Shown piece after piece: positions 60,536-64,000 of a stretch of 64,000 nucleotides of DNA. This DNA comes from Bacillota bacterium (GTDB lineage: Bacteria; Bacillota; Clostridia; Oscillospirales; Ruminococcaceae). The translations under genes were made by a program, and so were the position numbers. Within the stretch, counting starts at the first letter, position 1, and each line of letters opens with the position of its first letter. Under the pieces are notes generated by a model. That model worked only from the letters and a program-made list of their open reading frames with translations. It did no database searches and was not told where the DNA came from. The stretch spans positions 14,099 to 78,098 of the forward strand of contig JAEWBS010000043.1 of assembly GCA_023391005.1 (NCBI GenBank). Reading direction: 5' to 3'.

Positions 60536-61147
60536 CTACGCCCCTCTTTCAACGAGCCCGTTTTGAATCAGATCGAATGCTTGCTTGATTTTTTCCAGCG
60601 CCGCTTGTTGCCCGCCCTCCTGATAGTACTTCTGCACAAGGGTGGACATCACGGGCAGCATCATTTCCAACACCAGACTCAGATCCACATCCTTTCGGAG
60701 AAGTCCTCTTTCTTGATCCTGTTTCAGGTATTCCAACATACTCCGGTGTGAATCCTGTAACTGCCCGACCACCCAACGGATAAACGCGCTGTTATCGCGC
60801 GCCATGTGCATGGCGATCTGATTATATTTGGGGTAACGCTCAAGCCAATCGAGTACCGCCGGGATCGACGCGTAGGCCGCTTCAAAAAAGGTGGCGTTTT
60901 CCCCCGGCGCCGGATGCTGCGCGAACACCGCCAGCTTTTCTTTGGCGATTTTGTTCATGATCAGCAGATACAGGTCTTCTTTGTCGGAGAAATACTGATA
61001 GAAGCTTCCCCGGGGGATCTTAGCCGCTTTCACGATTCGGTTGATCGAAGCGTCGGCAAAATGGCAATCGGCAAATTCGTTGATGGCCGCCTCGATAATA
61101 CGGTCTTTCTTTTCCTGTGGCAGATGTTCAAAGGTATCCGTGGGCAT
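60536..61147 (-). CDS. TetR-family transcriptional repressor of the efflux operon
   Basis: 203 aa from ATG 61147 (AGGAGG 7 bases upstream). N-terminal helix-turn-helix EFADCHFADASINRIVKAAK then IPRGSFYQYFSDKEDLYLLI, typical TetR. The C-terminal ligand domain is unassigned. It heads the operon TetR-ATPase-permease-adaptor and should bind the two ATGACA-N4-TGTCAT sites just upstream, repressing itself and the exporter until the exported compound binds. Confidence 0.92.
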   Translation of the reverse strand: MPTDTFEHLPQEKKDRIIEAAINEFADCHFADASINRIVKAAKIPRGSFYQYFSDKEDLYLLIMNKIAKEKLAVFAQHPAPGENATFFEAAYASIPAVLDWLERYPKYNQIAMHMARDNSAFIRWVVGQLQDSHRSMLEYLKQDQERGLLRKDVDLSLVLEMMLPVMSTLVQKYYQEGGQQAALEKIKQAFDLIQNGLVERGA

Positions 61148-61178
61148 CGCCGCACCTCCTGATTGACTCAAGTCTTAT

Positions 61179-61194
61179 ATGACAAGCATGTCAT
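61179..61194. promoter_or_regulatory. TetR operator 1
   Basis: ATGACAAGCATGTCAT: perfect inverted ATGACA/TGTCAT with a 4-base centre, 32-47 bases ahead of the TetR start. Confidence 0.75.
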
Positions 61195-61226
61195 TTCTAT
61201 TGTATAGCATAGCATAAAGCAACGTA

Positions 61227-61244
61227 TATGACAAGGGTGTCATA
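61227..61244. promoter_or_regulatory. TetR operator 2
   Basis: TATGACAAGGGTGTCATA: same ATGACA-N4-TGTCAT pattern, 48 bases from the first site (about four and a half helical turns). TATAGCATAGCATAAAG between the two may hold the promoter. Confidence 0.75.
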
Positions 61245-61280
61245 ACAATTCCATATAAGTATCACGAGACAGATTACCGT

Positions 61281-61610
61281 TTGATAACTTTTACAATAAA
61301 ACGAGCGTTAGATGAGCGCAATCGTCCAGCAACTGACATTTCACAGCGATCAGGGCGTCCAATATATCTCGAGAGTCTCTCGAAACCTCTGCGCACGCAC
61401 AACATTATCCAATTCTTCTCCAGATCAGAAAGTTCTCAGGCCAACGCCGTAGCAGAGGCATTTTTCTCTGCATTAAAGTAAAGAGGAGATCTACCGGACC
61501 AACTTTAAATCTGAACAACAATTCTATGAATGTGTTAACAGCTACATTCTTTTTGTAATACCGAGCGCCCCCAAGCGCTCGCATACAAAACACCTGCGCA
61601 GTATGAGACG
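61281..61610 (+). pseudogene. IS3-family transposase OrfB remnant
   Basis: Several frames together give the C-terminal rve domain of an IS3 transposase: RALDERNRPA, then LTFHSDQGVQYISR (the DDE-type HSDxGxQY motif), then IIQFFSRSESSQANAVAEAF carrying the catalytic Glu, then EEIYRTNFKSEQQFYECV and the final HLRSM (as in TPAQY). Frameshifts and a stop interrupt it, and the ends of the element are not visible, so it is a dead fragment. Confidence 0.75.
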
Positions 61611-61659
61611 GTATATCAAGAAAGGCAGAAGAGAAAGGCTAATTAAATTAGACAAGAGG

Positions 61660-61800
61660 TTTTAGCGTTTTCAAGCAAAAAGCAAATTGGACACCCCATT
61701 ACACAACAAAGCCTAAACTTCATATACAAAGGCTTTAGAGCTATGAAAAAGGTCTTCAAATCTCGTACAGTCCAATTAGACTGTTCAAAATTTGAAGACC
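61660..61800 (-). repeat. Dispersed repeat, copy C, at the end of the PrpF-like gene
   Basis: The best-preserved partner of copy B (32325-32464): TTTTAGCG, CAAGCAAAAAGC, ATTGGACACC, the hairpin AAAGCCT...AGGCTTT, GGTCTTCAAATC...TTTGAAGACC stem and CAGTCCAATTAGACTGTTC. It stands just beyond the PrpF-like stop codon, like copy B beyond the IclR stop. Confidence 0.6.
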
Positions 61801-61808
61801 AAATCAAT

Positions 61809-62930
61809 TTACACGCGAATTCTTATGAAACCATCCATAATACGTCGGGCAGTGCTTTCAATTGAAACATAATCGATGTTGCCATTCGTGATACTGAGCG
61901 GTATATGCATTACGCCACTGGGATGCCCTATACGAACCGATGTCCTGCCCGCGAGGTTTAGGACGGCATCAGGCAACGTGTTCGGCAAAACTGTAGCTAC
62001 TGCGATAGCGTTCGCCGAGGTAAAAGGACTCGCTTTGTGCGGTTGCCGAACCGACAGTACCCGCACACAGATATCCATATCACTTGCATCAAGTTTACGA
62101 CCTGTCAAGTCAATATACGGCTGTGGGGCTGTAAATACGGCAATTTTCGGCACGCCCGAAAAGTTGTCCCGTGCATCCTTCATTGTTTTGCCAAACCCGA
62201 TTTTCATAGCTGCGGTGCAGCGAATCGCTTCCAGATAGGCCATCGCTGCTTCGTTCGACTCAAATTCAGCGGGCAACTCCGTTCCCTTAAGGCCGACGTC
62301 CTCAGCTCGCACAAGAACCATAGGATTTGAAACATCAAGTATCGTTGCATCAATATCGGCAAAGCCCTCAACATGTAATCGGTCAATCGGATGACCGGTC
62401 GGCAACAAGCTACCTGTTTTTGCACCTGCCGGATCAAGGAACCTAAGTTCTATTCGTGGGGCTGTTCCATCAACACCGTCTAGGCGGAAATCGCCATCCT
62501 GAGAAAGAATACCATTTTCTGTAGGCACACAGTTGACAACAATCTTATCTGTATTGAGATTTAACATACGAATCTCAGTTATGGGGTGTGTTGGGGTAAC
62601 GAGGCCTTCCTCAACCGCAAACGGCCCGACCGCCGCGGACATATTGCCGCAATTTGAAGAATAGTCCACCGTGGTACTGCCAACGACGATTTGTACTGAA
62701 AGATATTCGATATCAACACCAGCGCGATTTGATTTTGAAACCACAACCGCCTTACTGTTAGATGAAACGCCCCCGCCAACGCCGTCTATTTGCTTCGCAT
62801 CGGGCCCGCCAAGTGCTTGCAAAAAAATACTATCCCACGCTGCACGGTCATCGGGGAGATCTTCCTTTTTAAAAATCAGTCCTCGGCATACGCCACCACG
62901 CATCAAAGCCGCTTTGAATTTTCTCATCAT
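61809..62930 (-). CDS. PrpF/4-oxalomesaconate tautomerase-family isomerase (DUF453)
   Basis: 373 aa. Diaminopimelate-epimerase-like fold of the PrpF branch: KFKAALMRGGVCRGLIFKKE at the start, QALGGPDAKQIDGVGGGVSS, the active-site Cys in VDYSSNCGNMSAAVGPFAVE and a second conserved region RTSVRIGHPSGVMHIPL. These proteins isomerise aconitate-like or oxalomesaconate-type double bonds, usually in the methylcitrate or gallate pathways. No partner gene (AcnD, PrpBCD) is in the window, so the substrate is unknown. GAAAGGAAAC precedes the ATG pair. Confidence 0.9.
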   Translation of the reverse strand: MMRKFKAALMRGGVCRGLIFKKEDLPDDRAAWDSIFLQALGGPDAKQIDGVGGGVSSNSKAVVVSKSNRAGVDIEYLSVQIVVGSTTVDYSSNCGNMSAAVGPFAVEEGLVTPTHPITEIRMLNLNTDKIVVNCVPTENGILSQDGDFRLDGVDGTAPRIELRFLDPAGAKTGSLLPTGHPIDRLHVEGFADIDATILDVSNPMVLVRAEDVGLKGTELPAEFESNEAAMAYLEAIRCTAAMKIGFGKTMKDARDNFSGVPKIAVFTAPQPYIDLTGRKLDASDMDICVRVLSVRQPHKASPFTSANAIAVATVLPNTLPDAVLNLAGRTSVRIGHPSGVMHIPLSITNGNIDYVSIESTARRIMDGFIRIRV

Positions 62931-63312
62931 GTTTCCTTTCTTTCGCAGAATCGTAGCTTGAGTTTTGTTGCTCTATTATGCGTTGTATTACTTGCGCAAC
63001 AATTCTACCGAAGGGCTATTGTATTGTACTTTTCTATAAAATCGTACCATGTGTGCCGCATGCAGTCAACTTCTTTCTCATCTACCTTATCCTAATGACC
63101 TCCTAAAAAACAAAAACAAAAAGCACGGTAGCTGTAAAAAGCTATCGCGCCTAATTTTCTGTAATATTTTCCAATATAATGTAAAAAATGGAGGACTATT
63201 AATGGACGCTTCTTAATAACACAATAACAGAATGAAAATGAAAAGTCTATACTTTTTTCAAGTTTCTTCTATAATAAGAGTATATTTAAGCAGTAAAAAG
63301 AGGAGACCGAAT
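62931..63312. other. Intergenic region before the helicase gene
   Basis: About 380 A/T-rich bases without a gene. It contains a second copy of the dispersed hairpin (63121-63153), a TATAAT at about 63270-63280 that could be the helicase -10 element, and a GAGGAG ribosome-binding site at 63299-63304. Confidence 0.45.
63121..63153. repeat. Dispersed hairpin element, copy 2
   Basis: GCACGGTAGCTGTAAAAAGC followed by TATCGCGCC shares its core and flanks (AAAAAG before, TTTTCTG-like after) with 46513-46544. Confidence 0.5.
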
Positions 63313-64000
63313 ATGTTTAGCCCCCGAGAAGCGGATGAAAAGAAGCATTTGGATAAAGTTGAAGAAAAACTAAATATGGCATTGGCCCTCGTTATTCAGC
63401 GGATAGAGGACTACGCAAACGACACATTAAACATCAAGCGATATCTATATGAAAATTTAGCTCAATTTGATGCTGCTGAAAAAGCAGCGAACAGAATGGC
63501 GGTTTCAGATAATATCACCTTTGGAGAAAAAGCCGTCAAAGAGCGGGAACAGCTTCAAAAGCTCATTTTGTCACCCTACTTCGGAAGGATTGATTTTACA
63601 CAAGCGGGCGAACAAAGCGAACCGTTCTACATTGGGGTGCATTCGTTTGTTGATCCAGCAACTTCTTATCCCGTCATTTTTGACTGGCGCGCGCCCATCT
63701 CCAGCATATTCTACGATTTTGAAGTCGGTCCAGCCTTTTATGTCGCGCCGATGGGGAGAATTGAAGGGGCGCTCACCTTAAAGCGGCAATATAAAATTCG
63801 GCGGTCCCAAATGGAATATATGATTGAAAGCTCCCTTAACATCGGCGATGAGCTGTTACAAAAAGAATTGAGCCAAAGTTCTGACGATAAGATGAAAAAT
63901 ATTGTCGCAACCATTCAACGGGAACAAAATGCCATTATCAGAAATGAGGCTGCAAAAGTCTTAATTATACAGGGTGCGGCCGGTTCGGGGAAAACCTCAA
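63313..64000 (+). CDS. HelD/UvrD-family DNA/RNA-polymerase helicase, 3' end outside window
   Basis: Open from ATG 63313 (GAGGAGACCG upstream) to the window end, 229 codons. The N-terminal helical arm (HLDKVEEKLNMALALVIQRI), SPYFGRIDFTQAGE, PFYIGVHSFVDPATSYPVIF, DWRAPISSIFYDFEVGPAFY and KRQYKIRRSQMEYMI match HelD, and the Walker A motif GAAGSGKTS is reached at the very edge. HelD recycles stalled RNA polymerase and in some species gives rifamycin tolerance. The motor domain lies outside the window. Confidence 0.92.
   Translation, partial: MFSPREADEKKHLDKVEEKLNMALALVIQRIEDYANDTLNIKRYLYENLAQFDAAEKAANRMAVSDNITFGEKAVKEREQLQKLILSPYFGRIDFTQAGEQSEPFYIGVHSFVDPATSYPVIFDWRAPISSIFYDFEVGPAFYVAPMGRIEGALTLKRQYKIRRSQMEYMIESSLNIGDELLQKELSQSSDDKMKNIVATIQREQNAIIRNEAAKVLIIQGAAGSGKTS

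Overview
The window looks like a chromosomal segment of an anaerobic, low-redox fermenter of the class Clostridia, probably an Oscillospirales or Eubacteriales relative. The reasons are monoderm-type lipoproteins, strong AGGAGG ribosome-binding sites with frequent GTG/TTG starts, an oxygen-sensitive 4-hydroxybutyryl-CoA dehydratase, Na+-pump and TRAP genes, and a sigma-54 regulator. Almost every gene sits in a long co-directional operon, mostly on the minus strand. No rRNA, tRNA or CRISPR array was seen. Mobile DNA is limited to decayed remnants (IS3-type transposase, serine recombinase, one MITE-like element) and short dispersed repeats.

Layout. 1-1740: 3' part of a PucR-type regulator and a frameshifted acetyltransferase. 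1744-9400 (minus): nine genes that together read as an undescribed energy-conserving ureide pathway: NCS2 permease, biuret-hydrolase-like enzyme, urea-carboxylase-type carboxyltransferase halves (AHS1, AHS2), biotin carrier, two tiny membrane subunits, the OadB/MmdB-type Na+ pump subunit and a duplicated membrane protein. There is no biotin carboxylase. The prediction is therefore reverse carboxyl transfer, for example allophanate to urea plus CO2, coupled to Na+ export. 10170-18616 (minus): 4-hydroxybutyrate operon (dehydratase, CoA-transferase, dehydrogenase, permease, three small proteins) behind a near-consensus sigma-54 promoter, next to its PAS/AAA+ activator. 19241-27754 (minus): NikABCDE-like importer with an aspartoacylase-family hydrolase, a MATE exporter and a LysR regulator. 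28000-32000: small membrane and secreted proteins, a sigma/anti-sigma pair and a 242-bp direct repeat. 32471-40056 (minus): ureide/hydantoin operon (TRAP transporter, racemase, cyclic amidohydrolase, carbamoyl amidohydrolase) plus an IclR regulator.

40512-46200: a Crp/Fnr regulator with a sulfonate/nitrate-type ABC importer (minus), diverging from an unusual plus-strand cassette: a Cys-rich GTPase, a solitary ABC ATPase and a binding-protein-like cytosolic protein. 46956-50527: AGCS symporter, metallo-beta-lactamase-fold hydrolase, His-rich protein. 51100-55546 (plus): a 30-codon Cys-rich leader peptide, a UroD/MtaA-type methyltransferase and a polar amino acid ABC importer, proposed to be a cysteine-responsive operon. 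56074-61147 (minus): TetR-controlled MacB-like efflux system with two visible operators. 61809-64000: a PrpF-family isomerase and the start of a HelD-type helicase that runs off the window.

Themes: nitrogen-rich ureides appear twice (biuret/allophanate and allantoin/hydantoin types), Na+-linked energetics recur, and several intergenic repeats carry hairpins at operon ends. Family assignments rest on motifs read by eye. Substrate assignments and the coupling hypothesis are inference.
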